Notes under the pieces: model-generated
Told to the model about the DNA's origin: nothing
The model's input: the letters and a program-made list of their open reading frames with translations, nothing else
The model's database searches: none
From: Streptomyces roseicoloratus
GTDB lineage: Bacteria; Actinomycetota; Actinomycetes; Streptomycetales; Streptomycetaceae
Reading direction: 5' to 3'
DNA length: 37,113 nucleotides
Assembly (NCBI RefSeq): GCF_004117935.1
Contig: NZ_SDOY01000003.1
Span: forward strand, 1-37,113
Shown here: one piece after another, positions 18,123 to 26,477 of the stretch
How positions within the stretch are numbered: position 1 is the stretch's first letter
Layout: each line of letters opens with the position of its first letter
Position numbers and translations under genes: made by a program

Positions 18123-18259
18123 CGAAATCCGGACAAAGCGAGCACAGACAGACAGCGACGAAACGGACCGTTAACACACGTTCCGGAGAGCGACGACCGA
18201 TATCCGGACGCCACTGCTCCGAAATCAGGTTGACGAAAAGTTGACGATCGAGGCAGAAA

Positions 18260-18296
18260 GGTCCGGCCCCTCGCACGTCGTACGAGGGGCCGGACC
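18260..18296. terminator. Strong hairpin, first part of the typA double terminator region
   Basis: GGTCCGGCCCCTCG (18260-18273) and CGAGGGGCCGGACC (18283-18296) form a perfect 14-bp stem with a 9-nt loop. On the minus strand it is followed by CTTTCT, so it should terminate typA transcripts that pass the nearer hairpin. Being symmetrical, it may also stop + strand transcripts. Confidence 0.75.
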
Positions 18297-18317
18297 CGGA
18301 GTGTGATGTTCCGCTCA

Positions 18318-18340
18318 GCCGGCCCCGAAGCGGGGCCGGC
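18318..18340 (-). terminator. Hairpin nearer the typA stop
   Basis: GCCGGCCCCG (18318-18327) and CGGGGCCGGC (18331-18340) form a perfect 10-bp stem with a 3-nt loop (AAG), about 70 bp past the typA stop. A third short pair, GTCAGC/GCTGAC (18351-18366), lies between it and the gene. The rest of the 17894-18408 gap holds the operon-2 promoter region and no supported gene. Confidence 0.65.
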
Positions 18341-18408
18341 GGCGGGCGGCGTCAGCCGTGGCTGACGTCGCGACAGGCGGTCGCCGATGACCGGCAGTTG
18401 CCGTCGTG

Positions 18409-20310
18409 TCAGCCGTTCTTGGCGCGGGAGGCCGCACGGGCGCGCTCGCGCTGGTCCAGGTTGACCTTGCGGATGCGCACGGCCTCCGGGGTCACCTCGA
18501 CGCACTCGTCGTCGCGGCAGAACTCCAGGGACTGCTCCAGGGAGAGCTTGCGCGGCGGGACGATCGCCTCGAACGAGTCGGCGGAGGAGGAGCGCATGTT
18601 GGTGAGCTTCTTCTCCTTGGTGATGTTCACGTCCATGTCGTCGGAGCGCGAGTTCTCACCGACGATCATGCCCTCGTAGACCTCGGTGCCCGGGTCGACG
18701 AAGAGCACGCCGCGCTCCTGGAGGTTGGTCATCGCGAACGCGGTGACCGAACCGGCGCGGTCGGCGACCAGGGAGCCGTTGTTACGGGTCTGCAGCGGGC
18801 CGAACCACGGCTCGTGGCCCTCGTGGATCGAGTGCGCGATGCCGGTGCCGCGGGTCTGCGTCAGGAACTCCGTACGGAAGCCGATGAGGCCGCGGGACGG
18901 GACGACGAACTCCATGCGGACCCAGCCGGAGCCGTGGTTCGACATGTTGTCCATGCGGCCCTTGCGGACGCCCATGAGCTGGGTGACGGCGCCCATGTGC
19001 TCCTCGGGCACGTCGATCGTCATGCGCTCGACCGGCTCGTGGACCTTGCCGTCGACGTCCTTGGTGACGACCTGCGGCTTGCCGATGGTCAGCTCGAAGC
19101 CCTCGCGGCGCATCTGCTCGACCAGGATGGCCAGGGCGAGCTCACCGCGGCCCTGGACCTCCCAGGCGTCCGGGCGCTCGGTGTCCAGGACGCGGAGCGA
19201 GACGTTGCCGATCAGCTCGCGGTCCAGGCGGTCCTTCACCTGGCGGGCGGTGACCTTGCGGTCCTTGACCGCGGCCTTGGCGTCCGCGCCCTTGCCGGTG
19301 CCGCCGCGGCCGACCAGCGGGGAGGTGTTGGTGCCGATGACCATGGAGATCGCGGGCTCGTCGACCGTGATCAGCGGGAGGGCGACCGGGTTCTCCGGGT
19401 CGGCCAGGGTCTCGCCGATCATGATGTCGGGGATGCCGGCGACGGCGCAGATGTCACCGGGGCCGGCGACCTCGGCCGGCTTGCGGGTGAGCGCCTCGGT
19501 CATCATCAGCTCGGTGATGCGGACGCTCTGGATCGAGCCGTCGCGCTTGATCCACGCGACCGTCTGGCCCTTGCGCAGCTCGCCCTGCTCGACGCGGAGC
19601 AGCGCGATGCGGCCGAGGAAGTTGTCGGCGTCGAGGTTGGTGACGTGGGCCTGGAGCGGCGCGTCCTCCTCGTACGTCGGGGCGGGGACGTGCTCCAGGA
19701 TCGTGGAGAAGAAGGGCTCCAGGTTGGTGGAGTCCGCCGGGACGGTGCCGTCCTCGGGCTTGGTCAGCGAGGCGATGCCGTCACGGCCGCAGGCGTAGAC
19801 GATCGGGAACTCGATCTGGTCCTCGTCGGCGTCCAGGTCCAGGAACAGGTCGTAGGTCTCGTTGACGACCTCGTCGATCCGGGAGTCCGGGCGGTCCGTC
19901 TTGTTGATGCAGAGGATGACGGGCTTGCGCTGCTGGAGGGCCTTGCGCAGCACGAACCGGGTCTGCGGGAGCGGACCCTCGGAGGCGTCCACCAGGAGGA
20001 CGACGGCGTCGACCATCGACAGACCGCGCTCGACCTCGCCACCGAAGTCGGCGTGGCCGGGGGTGTCGATGATGTTGATCGTGATCGGGGCCCCGCCGTC
20101 CTTGGGGTGGTACTTCACCGCCGTGTTCTTGGCGAGGATCGTGATGCCCTTCTCACGCTCCAGGTCGTTCGAGTCCATCATGCGGTCGTCGAGCTGCTGG
20201 TGGGCGGCGAAGGCACCGGCCTGCTTGAGCATGGCGTCGACGATGGTCGTCTTGCCGTGGTCGACGTGGGCGACGATGGCGACGTTACGGATGTCGTGGC
20301 GCGTGGGCAT
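18409..20310 (-). CDS. typA: Translational GTPase TypA/BipA
   Basis: TypA is a ribosome-associated GTPase of the EF-G/LepA group, linked in other bacteria to ribosome assembly, cold growth and stress. The 633-aa length matches the family. The GTPase domain shows G1 AHVDHGKT (14-21), the switch I EREKGITI segment, G3 DTPGHADFGGEVERG and G4 NKTDRPD. The elongation-factor domain II and C-terminal region follow, with the TypA-specific RKGRMDNMSNHG and PSRGLIGFRTEFLTQTRGTG. The ATG at 20310 has only weak purine-rich sequence (GAGAGAAG) upstream at a long distance. It is flanked by long intergenic regions and hairpins on both sides and is probably monocistronic. Confidence 0.97.
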   Translation of the reverse strand: MPTRHDIRNVAIVAHVDHGKTTIVDAMLKQAGAFAAHQQLDDRMMDSNDLEREKGITILAKNTAVKYHPKDGGAPITINIIDTPGHADFGGEVERGLSMVDAVVLLVDASEGPLPQTRFVLRKALQQRKPVILCINKTDRPDSRIDEVVNETYDLFLDLDADEDQIEFPIVYACGRDGIASLTKPEDGTVPADSTNLEPFFSTILEHVPAPTYEEDAPLQAHVTNLDADNFLGRIALLRVEQGELRKGQTVAWIKRDGSIQSVRITELMMTEALTRKPAEVAGPGDICAVAGIPDIMIGETLADPENPVALPLITVDEPAISMVIGTNTSPLVGRGGTGKGADAKAAVKDRKVTARQVKDRLDRELIGNVSLRVLDTERPDAWEVQGRGELALAILVEQMRREGFELTIGKPQVVTKDVDGKVHEPVERMTIDVPEEHMGAVTQLMGVRKGRMDNMSNHGSGWVRMEFVVPSRGLIGFRTEFLTQTRGTGIAHSIHEGHEPWFGPLQTRNNGSLVADRAGSVTAFAMTNLQERGVLFVDPGTEVYEGMIVGENSRSDDMDVNITKEKKLTNMRSSSADSFEAIVPPRKLSLEQSLEFCRDDECVEVTPEAVRIRKVNLDQRERARAASRAKNG

Positions 20311-20390
20311 GGGTGGCTTGCGCTTCTCTCGGATCGTGGGAATCGGCGTCAGTTCCTCTTACGCCCGCCGGGCGGACGCGCCACGGCTAC

Positions 20391-20417
20391 GTCCTATGGT
20401 ACGGGGCTGGCGTGCAA
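20391..20417 (-). promoter_or_regulatory. Possible typA promoter
   Basis: On the minus strand TTGCAC (20417-20412) and TAGGAC (20396-20391) resemble -35 and -10 elements, though the 15-nt spacer is short. A GC-rich hairpin (CGCCCGCCGGGCG, 20362-20374) would lie in the roughly 75-nt leader. This is a pattern-based guess. Confidence 0.3.
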
Positions 20418-20509
20418 GGGGCTTCCCCGGAGGGATCCGAGAGGGTCTACTGGGAGGTTTCAGGGTGTGGGGAAGATCATGCGACCGGGTCAAAGGGTCG
20501 TCGTGATCC

Positions 20510-20534
20510 TGCCCGCCGGGGTCGCCGGCGGGCA
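20510..20534 (-). terminator. Second hairpin downstream of the solitary binding-protein gene
   Basis: TGCCCGCCGG (20510-20519) and CCGGCGGGCA (20525-20534) form a perfect 10-bp stem with a 5-nt loop. It lies between the binding-protein stop and typA and can act as a back-up terminator insulating typA. Confidence 0.55.
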
Positions 20535-20621
20535 AGGAACTTGAGCTGCTTCTGAGCTTGCGACTTGGAGTTTCGGCCGCTTTCGGGTAATGGGGCGGTT
20601 TGCGTACGGCCGGGGCGAGGG

Positions 20622-20645
20622 CGGAGCCCGGGGTTCCGGGCTCCG
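20622..20645 (-). terminator. First hairpin downstream of the solitary binding-protein gene
   Basis: CGGAGCCCGG (20622-20631) and CCGGGCTCCG (20636-20645) pair perfectly around a GGTT tetraloop, about 50 bp past the stop codon at 20695. The 20311-20694 gap otherwise shows the second hairpin, a possible typA promoter and no supported gene. Confidence 0.6.
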
Positions 20646-20694
20646 GCAGGCCTCGGGACCGGACCCGTGTCAACAACGCTCGTGATCGATACGC

Positions 20695-23232
20695 CTAGTG
20701 CTTGTTGCGCTCGGCGCCCTTCGCCGTCTCCGGCTTCTTGAAGCCGATGTCCTGGTAGCGGGGGGCGGCGAAGCCCCAGGCGCCGGCGTTCACCAGCTCG
20801 GGCTTGGCGGCCACGAGCTGCGGGCGCTGGTAGAGGGGGATGGAACCGGCCGCGGCCCAGATCCGGGCGTCGGCCTGGCGGACCAGGTCGCGGGCCTCCT
20901 CCTCGTCGAGGGTGCTCGCCGCCTGGTCGAAGAGCTGGTCGATGCGGTCGGTGCCGACCCGGGCGTAGTTCTGCTCGACGAGCAGCGAGCCGTCGGAGGC
21001 CGGCTCCGGCTTGGCGTAGATCGGCCGGGCGTCGGTCGCCGGGAAGGCGGTGGCGGGCCAGGAGTAGAGGGCCAGGTCGTACTCGCCGGAGGCGATGTGG
21101 TCCTTGAAGAAGCTCTCGTCGGAGACCTTCGTCACCTCGGTGCGGATGCCGACCGCGTCGAGCATCCGGACGATCCGGTCGCCGACCGCCCGCAGCGACT
21201 CCGAGCCCGGCCCGGAGGGCAGGACGAAGCGGAGGCTGAGCGCCTTGCCGTCCTTGCCGAGCGCCTGCGCGGCCGCGTCCGCCACGGCCGGGGCGGCGGA
21301 GCCGCGCGGCGCGTAGGCGCCGGCGACGGGCTTGGCCGGGTGGGCCTGGAGCTGGGACTGGGCCTGGGTGCCGGCGCCGGCCGCGCCCGAGCCGGTGTCG
21401 AGGGCCTCGGCCTGGCGGAGCAGGGCGGCGCTCTGGAAGGCGGCGACGGGGGCCGGGGCGAGGATGTTGGTGCCGTTCTCCGGGCCACCGGGGCCGATCA
21501 GCGGGCTGGTCCTGCGCTCGCCGGGCTTGTCGTCGCCGACGATGTACATGCCCTCGTCGGAGGCGACGTCGGCCTCCTTCTTCCGCGCCTTCTCGTCGGC
21601 GGCCTTCTTCTCCGCCGCCTTCTTCTCGGCGGCCTTCTTCTCCGCCGCCTTCTCCTCGGCGGCCTTCTCCTCGGCCGTCTTCTCCTCGCCGTCCGCGGCC
21701 TTCTTCTCCGCGTCGGCCTTCTTCTCCGCGTCGGTCTTCCCGGCGGTCTTCTTCTCGTCCTTCTCCGCGGCGGCCTTCTTCTCCGCCTCGCTGCCCGCCT
21801 TCGTCCCGTCCGTCGCGGGCTTCTTCAGCGCGCCGCCCGGGACCCAGCCGGCGTCGGCGAGCAGCGCCCGCGCCTCCTTGGTGTCCTGGTCGCCGAGCGC
21901 GTCGCTGCTGTCGGCGTACGCGGCCTGGCCGGCGAGCGCGAGGTGGCTGCCCGGCGGCTTCGCCGGGAGCCCCAGCGGCTTGAGCACGGTCTCGGCCAGC
22001 TCCTGGCGGTTGATGGCGCGGGCCACGGCCCGGCGCACCCGCTCGTCGGAGAGCGGTCCCGACTCGCCGTTGAGGGAGAGCTGGGTGTAGGCGGGCTCCA
22101 GGGACTTGCGGACGACGAGCTTCGCCAGGCCCTTCTGCTCCGCGGCGTACGCGGCGGCGGCCTTGCGGTTCTTCTCGCGGGCCGCCCGTACCTCCGCGGC
22201 CTTCTCCTCGTCGGAGCCGTACGCGAGCGCCCAGGACTTGAGGGCGTCGGCGGGGGTGATCCCGGCGCCGGGCCCGTGGGCGACGACGGGGCCGTGTGCT
22301 CCGCTCTTGGCGGCGCGGGCGTCCCGTACGGCGAGGGCGATCCGCTCGGCGGTGGCCTGGTCGATCTCGGCCAGGTCCAGCTTGCCCGCGGCAAGCGCGG
22401 CGGCCCGGCCGGAGCGCGGGACGGCGGTGAGGACGATGCTGTCGAGCTTGGCGCTCTGGCCCCACCAGCGCGGGTTGCGGGTGAGGGTGACGCTGCCGTT
22501 CTTCCGGTCGACGGTCTTGAGGAGGAACGGTCCTGCGGTGGCCTTGAGGGTGCCGCGCGCGCCGTCGTTGAAGGTGTTCGGGGAGCCCATCACCTCCTTC
22601 GGGTAGAGCGGGGTGAAGAGCGCGCGCCAGTCGGCGTAGGGCTTGGCGAAGGTGACCCGGACCTCCAGGTCGTTCTTGCCCCGCTCGATCTTCTCGATCC
22701 GCTCGTAGCCGGCGTTGCGGGCGGTCCAGTACGCGGTGTCGCGACCGCTGAGCGCGCGCCACTGGGCGACGAAGTCGGGTGCGCCGATCTCCCGGCCGTT
22801 GCTCCAGACGGCCTGCTGGTTGAGCTTGTAGAGGACGACCTGCCGGGGTTCGGTCTCGACGACCTGGGCGGACTCCAGGAAGTCCGGGTTGAGCTTCGGC
22901 CGGCCTCGCTCGTCGAGGGTGTGCAGGGCGGGGAGCACGGCCCCGGCGACCCGGGCGGTGGCGGTGTCGGCGTCGGCCTGGAAGGCGTTGAGCGTGGTGG
23001 GCAGCGCGTCGACGGCCCAGCGCAGGGTTCCGCCGTCGGCGACCCGGTCGCGTGCGGCCGGCGCGTTGTCCTGGGCGGCGGCGGGCGGCTCGTCGCCGCT
23101 GTCGCCGGAGCTGCATCCGGCGAGCACCGCGAGGGCGAGGACCGCGCTGCCGAGGGAGGCGACGGAGCGGAGCGTGCGGGAGCGGGGGCTCCTGGAGCAT
23201 GTCCTCCCGCGTGGGGCGCCGACCTGGGACAT
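20695..23232 (-). CDS. Solitary ABC transporter family-5 substrate-binding lipoprotein with a long Ala/Glu/Lys insert
   Basis: The 845-aa product begins with a basic region and a lipobox (LALAVLAGCS, Cys40), so it should be a cell-surface lipoprotein. Residues about 60-470 and 565-845 match the family-5 peptide-binding fold (GGTLRWAVDALPTTLNAF, VTFAKPYADWRALFTPLYPKE, then SGEYDLALYSWPATAFPATD and IPLYQRPQLVA). Between them, about residues 478-560, lies a highly charged helix-forming run of AAEKK-type pentapeptides. No permease or ATPase gene is adjacent, so it may serve one of the nearby importers or act as a sensor. The ATG at 23232 was chosen because AAGGGG lies 8 nt upstream; the in-frame ATG at 23259 has no such site. 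It is much longer than the usual 500-600 residues. Confidence 0.9.
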   Translation of the reverse strand: MSQVGAPRGRTCSRSPRSRTLRSVASLGSAVLALAVLAGCSSGDSGDEPPAAAQDNAPAARDRVADGGTLRWAVDALPTTLNAFQADADTATARVAGAVLPALHTLDERGRPKLNPDFLESAQVVETEPRQVVLYKLNQQAVWSNGREIGAPDFVAQWRALSGRDTAYWTARNAGYERIEKIERGKNDLEVRVTFAKPYADWRALFTPLYPKEVMGSPNTFNDGARGTLKATAGPFLLKTVDRKNGSVTLTRNPRWWGQSAKLDSIVLTAVPRSGRAAALAAGKLDLAEIDQATAERIALAVRDARAAKSGAHGPVVAHGPGAGITPADALKSWALAYGSDEEKAAEVRAAREKNRKAAAAYAAEQKGLAKLVVRKSLEPAYTQLSLNGESGPLSDERVRRAVARAINRQELAETVLKPLGLPAKPPGSHLALAGQAAYADSSDALGDQDTKEARALLADAGWVPGGALKKPATDGTKAGSEAEKKAAAEKDEKKTAGKTDAEKKADAEKKAADGEEKTAEEKAAEEKAAEKKAAEKKAAEKKAADEKARKKEADVASDEGMYIVGDDKPGERRTSPLIGPGGPENGTNILAPAPVAAFQSAALLRQAEALDTGSGAAGAGTQAQSQLQAHPAKPVAGAYAPRGSAAPAVADAAAQALGKDGKALSLRFVLPSGPGSESLRAVGDRIVRMLDAVGIRTEVTKVSDESFFKDHIASGEYDLALYSWPATAFPATDARPIYAKPEPASDGSLLVEQNYARVGTDRIDQLFDQAASTLDEEEARDLVRQADARIWAAAGSIPLYQRPQLVAAKPELVNAGAWGFAAPRYQDIGFKKPETAKGAERNKH
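21604..21678 (-). repeat. 15-bp coding tandem repeat (AAEKK units) in the solitary binding protein
   Basis: Five consecutive 15-bp units, variants of CTTCTTCTCCGCCGC on the + strand, occupy 21604-21678 and encode Ala-Ala-Glu-Lys-Lys pentapeptides. Less regular copies continue to about 21790. The units alternate synonymous changes, so the array is not freshly duplicated throughout. Confidence 0.8.
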
Positions 23233-23430
23233 GACTTGTACCCCTTCGTCCGGTTTCATGCCATTTGGAGATGATCACACCTATTGCTCATACACTGAAA
23301 AGGACGGAGCGGATCCGGTGACGGCGACACGGCGGCACGGCCGGCAAACCCCACCCGTGCGGCCCAACCGCCCGGACGCCGGGGCGCTCCGGACGAGTGG
23401 AATCCCGTGCACACGGCTTCACAAGCGGGA

Positions 23431-23456
23431 TGTGACGCGCGACACTCGCGTGTGAC
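23431..23456 (+). promoter_or_regulatory. Direct repeat TGTGAC with 20-bp spacing upstream of the dehydrogenase operon
   Basis: TGTGAC occurs at 23431-23436 and 23451-23456, two helical turns apart, 37 bp before the ATG of the 75-aa protein. The 23233-23492 gap must hold divergent promoters for the solitary binding protein and the dehydrogenase operon; I could not identify clear -10/-35 elements. The regulatory role is inferred. Confidence 0.25.
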
Positions 23457-23492
23457 CCGCGCTCGCGGAAGCTCGCGGAGGTGAGGGCAACC

Positions 23493-23720
23493 ATGTCCGT
23501 TCAGGACGATCTGGCGGCCGTCAGGCGCCGTCTGCAGGACCTGGAACACACGGTCGAGGAACTGGAACGCCGCGTCGGGGCGGAGCGGGCCGCGCCCGGG
23601 ATGCCGGCGAAGGGACGCGCCGAGAGCATGGTGACGATCCCCGACACCCCGTACGACTCCCAGAAGTGGACGGACACCGACGACGAGGGCCTGGGAGCAC
23701 GCGACCGCCACGCGCCGTAG
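23493..23720 (+). CDS. Small (75 aa) coiled-coil protein, first gene of the dehydrogenase operon
   Basis: The ATG follows a strong GGAGGTG site. Residues 3-31 (VQDDLAAVRRRLQDLEHTVEELER is the core) form a clear amphipathic heptad pattern expected to make a coiled coil. The rest is a hydrophilic tail with a conserved-looking VTIPDTPYDSQKW segment and an acidic DTDDEG stretch. It has no signal peptide and no membrane segment. It ends 16 nt before the membrane-anchor gene and is surely co-transcribed with the three dehydrogenase subunit genes. I do not recognise a function; a cytosolic accessory or assembly role for the complex is a guess based on position. The in-frame GTG at 23481 lies inside the ribosome-binding site and is not used as the start here. 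Confidence 0.8.
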   Translation: MSVQDDLAAVRRRLQDLEHTVEELERRVGAERAAPGMPAKGRAESMVTIPDTPYDSQKWTDTDDEGLGARDRHAP

Positions 23721-23736
23721 AGCCGAGGAGGCCCTG

Positions 23737-24558
23737 TTGGCCACAGGTACCGAACCCCCTTCGGCGGCGACGGGGGTGCGCTCCGCGGGGCGCGCCTCCC
23801 TCGCCGCCCGTCATCTGCGCACCGACCGCTGGTGGCTGGCGCCCGCCGTCACCGCCGCCGGACTGCTCGCCTTCGTCGCCTACTCGACCTGGCGGGCCTT
23901 CGCGAACGCCGACTACTACGCCGCCCCCTACGTCTCGCCGTTCTACTCGCCGTGCCTCGCGGAGAACTGCGTGCCCATGCGGGGCGGGCCCAACTGGGAG
24001 CTCTTCGGCAGCTGGTGGACCCTCTCCCCCGCGCTGCTGATCCTGGTCTTCCCGCTCGGCTTCCGGCTGACCTGCTACTACTACCGCAAGGCCTACTACC
24101 GGGGCTTCTGGGCCTCTCCGCCCGCCTGCGCGGTGGCCGAGCCGCACCGGTCGTACAGCGGCGAGACGCGCCTCCCGCTGATCCTGCAGAACATCCACCG
24201 GTACTTCTTCTACCTGGCCCTCCCGGTCGCCGGCGTCCTCACCTACGACACCGTGCTGACCTTCCGGGACGAGCACTACGCCTGGGGCCACGCGGGTCTC
24301 GGAACGCTGATCTTCCTGGTCAACATCGTCCTCATCTGGGCGTACACGGTGTCCTGCCACTCCTGCCGGCACGTCGTCGGCGGCCGGCTGCGGCACTTCT
24401 CGAAACACCCGGTGCGCTACCGGCTGTGGACCTGGGTGGGCCGGCTGAACCGCCGTCACATGCTCCTCGCCTGGTCCTCGCTGATCAGCGTCGCCGTGTG
24501 CGACCTGTACGTGTACCTCCTCGCCACCGGCGCCTTCGACGACCCGAGGTTCTTCTGA
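23737..24558 (+). CDS. Succinate dehydrogenase/fumarate reductase membrane anchor (five-helix cytochrome b type)
   Basis: This 273-aa protein has five hydrophobic segments (about 33-53, 95-115, 155-175, 187-207 and 240-265), the number found in single-subunit anchors of type B succinate:quinone reductases, which hold two haems and react with menaquinone. Histidines near helices (H154 in NIHRY, H185, H208, H212, H241) are candidate haem ligands. Two features stand out: a C73-x4-C78 pair in the first outside loop (SPCLAENC) and a CHSCRH motif at 207-212 at the end of helix four. The TTG start was chosen because GAGGAGG lies 6 nt upstream and a stop of the previous gene lies just before. The flavoprotein ATG follows its stop by 1 nt. 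The family call rests on context and topology. Confidence 0.8.
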   Translation: MATGTEPPSAATGVRSAGRASLAARHLRTDRWWLAPAVTAAGLLAFVAYSTWRAFANADYYAAPYVSPFYSPCLAENCVPMRGGPNWELFGSWWTLSPALLILVFPLGFRLTCYYYRKAYYRGFWASPPACAVAEPHRSYSGETRLPLILQNIHRYFFYLALPVAGVLTYDTVLTFRDEHYAWGHAGLGTLIFLVNIVLIWAYTVSCHSCRHVVGGRLRHFSKHPVRYRLWTWVGRLNRRHMLLAWSSLISVAVCDLYVYLLATGAFDDPRFF

Positions 24559-24559
24559 G

Positions 24560-26467
24560 ATGACTCCTGTGACTCCGGTGGGTCCTGTGGAACGACAGCA
24601 GTGGGACGTGATCGTGGTCGGCGCCGGCGGGGCCGGGCTGCGCGCGGCGATCGAGGCACGGCAGCGCGGCGCCCGCACCGCCGTCATCTGCAAGTCCCTC
24701 TTCGGCAAGGCGCACACGGTGATGGCCGAGGGCGGCATCGCCGCCTCCATGGCCAACGCCAACCCGCACGACACCTGGCAGATCCACTTCCGCGACACGA
24801 TGCGCGGCGGGAAGTTCCTCAACCAGTGGCGGATGGCCGAGCTGCACGCCCGGGAGGCACCCGACCGGGTGTGGGAACTGGAGACCTGGGGCGCGCTCTT
24901 CGACCGCACGCCCGACGGCCGGATCTCCCAGCGCAACTTCGGCGGCCACGAGTACCCGCGGCTCGCGCACGTCGGCGACCGCACCGGCCTGGAGCTCATC
25001 CGCACCCTCCAGCAGAAGATCGTCTCGCTGCAGCAGGAGGACTTCCGCACGACCGGCGACTACGAGAGCGGTCTGAAGGTCTTCCAGGAGTGCACGGTCA
25101 CCCGTGTCCTCAAGGACGCGTTCGGCCGGGTGGCGGGCGTCTTCTGCTACGACCGGGAGTCCGGGCGCTTCTTCGTGCTCCAGGCACCCGCGGTCGTCCT
25201 CGCCACCGGCGGCATCGGCAAGTCCTTCAAGGTGACGTCCAACTCCTGGGAGTACACGGGCGACGGACACGCGCTCGCGCTGCTCGCCGGGGCGCCGCTG
25301 GTGAACATGGAGTTCGTGCAGTTCCATCCGACCGGGATGGTCTGGCCGCCGTCGGTGAAGGGCATCCTCGTCACCGAGTCGGTGCGCGGCGACGGCGGTG
25401 TGCTGCGCAACTCCGAGGGCCGGCGCTTCATGTTCGACTACGTCCCCGAGGTCTTCAAGGAGAAGTACGCGCAGTCGGAGGAGGAGGGCGACCGCTGGTA
25501 CGAGGACCCGGACGACAACCGCCGGCCGCCGGAGCTGCTGCCCCGCGACGAGGTGGCCCGGGCCATCAACGCCGAGGTCAAGGCGGGCCGCGGCTCGCCG
25601 CACGGCGGGGTCTTCCTCGACGTGTCGACGCGGATGCCGGCGGACGTCATCCGGCGCCGGCTGCCGTCGATGTACCACCAGTTCAAGGAGCTGGCGGACG
25701 TCGACATCACGGCCGAGCCGATGGAGGTCGGCCCGACCTGCCACTACGTGATGGGCGGCGTCCACGTCGACTCGGAGACGGCGGCCACCGACGGCGTCCC
25801 CGGTCTCTTCGCGGCCGGTGAGGTCGCGGGCGGCATGCACGGCTCCAACCGGCTGGGCGGCAACTCCCTCTCCGACCTCCTGGTGTTCGGGCGCCGGGCC
25901 GGGCTGCACGCGGCGGAGTACGCGGCCGGGGCCGCCGCGGCCGAGGTCGGCGAGGAGGCGGTCGCCGCGGCCCGGGCGGAGGCACTGGCCCCGTTCGACG
26001 GCGAGTCGTTCGGCGACGCCGCCGAGAACCCGTACACGCTCCACCAGGAACTCCAGCAGACCATGAACGACCTCGTCGGGATCATCCGGCGGGAGAGCGA
26101 GATGGCCGAGGCGCTGGAGCGGATCGCGGAGCTGCGCGAACGGGCGCGGCGGGTCTCGGTCGAGGGCCACCGGCAGTTCAACCCCGGCTGGCACCTCGCG
26201 CTCGACCTGCGCAACATGCTGCTCGTGAGCGAGTGCGTGGCCCGGGCGGCGCTGGAGCGCACCGAGTCGCGCGGCGGGCACACCCGCGAGGACCGGCCGG
26301 CGATGGACCGGGCCTGGCGCCCGGTGAACCTGCTGTGCCGGGCGGCCGACGGCGGCGGGATCGAGCTGGAGCGGGTGCGCACCGAACCGATCAGGGACGA
26401 CCTGCTCGCCCTGTTCGAGAAGGAGGAACTGGCGAAGTACCTGGCCGACGAGGAGCTCGAGTCATGA
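24560..26467 (+). CDS. sdhA: Succinate dehydrogenase/fumarate reductase flavoprotein subunit
   Basis: SdhA oxidises succinate to fumarate (or the reverse) at the cytosolic face, using FAD. The 635-aa protein has the FAD-binding GAGGAG (21-26), and His52 in KAHTVMAEGG sits where the covalent FAD-linking histidine lies in the family. The substrate-binding region follows, with EFVQFHPTG, ESVRGDGGVLRNSEG and the late GRRAGLHAAEYA and RLGGNSLSDLLVFGR. The C-terminal helical domain follows (ELQQTMNDLVGIIRRESEM). The length and the long C-terminus fit the actinobacterial fumarate-reductase-like type rather than the mitochondrial type. The ATG is 1 nt after the membrane-anchor gene. The stop lies 10 nt before the SdhB start, so the three subunits form a tight operon. 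Confidence 0.95.
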   Translation: MTPVTPVGPVERQQWDVIVVGAGGAGLRAAIEARQRGARTAVICKSLFGKAHTVMAEGGIAASMANANPHDTWQIHFRDTMRGGKFLNQWRMAELHAREAPDRVWELETWGALFDRTPDGRISQRNFGGHEYPRLAHVGDRTGLELIRTLQQKIVSLQQEDFRTTGDYESGLKVFQECTVTRVLKDAFGRVAGVFCYDRESGRFFVLQAPAVVLATGGIGKSFKVTSNSWEYTGDGHALALLAGAPLVNMEFVQFHPTGMVWPPSVKGILVTESVRGDGGVLRNSEGRRFMFDYVPEVFKEKYAQSEEEGDRWYEDPDDNRRPPELLPRDEVARAINAEVKAGRGSPHGGVFLDVSTRMPADVIRRRLPSMYHQFKELADVDITAEPMEVGPTCHYVMGGVHVDSETAATDGVPGLFAAGEVAGGMHGSNRLGGNSLSDLLVFGRRAGLHAAEYAAGAAAAEVGEEAVAAARAEALAPFDGESFGDAAENPYTLHQELQQTMNDLVGIIRRESEMAEALERIAELRERARRVSVEGHRQFNPGWHLALDLRNMLLVSECVARAALERTESRGGHTREDRPAMDRAWRPVNLLCRAADGGGIELERVRTEPIRDDLLALFEKEELAKYLADEELES

Positions 26468-26477
26468 GGCGGGACGC

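Noticed and set aside
18052..18276. A 74-codon minus-strand frame in the operon-2 upstream region.
   Set aside because: It crosses the candidate promoter and part of a terminator stem; it has no ribosome-binding site and weak codon bias.
20698..23274. An 858-codon + strand frame with striking Leu/Arg/Gly repeats.
   Set aside because: It is the complement of the AAEKK-encoding repeat in the solitary binding protein; it has no family motif and no ribosome-binding site.
23407..23424. A possible Rex (redox repressor) site near TTCACAA before the dehydrogenase operon.
   Set aside because: The left half-site matches the TTGTGAA consensus at only 3 of 7 positions and the spacing is wrong.
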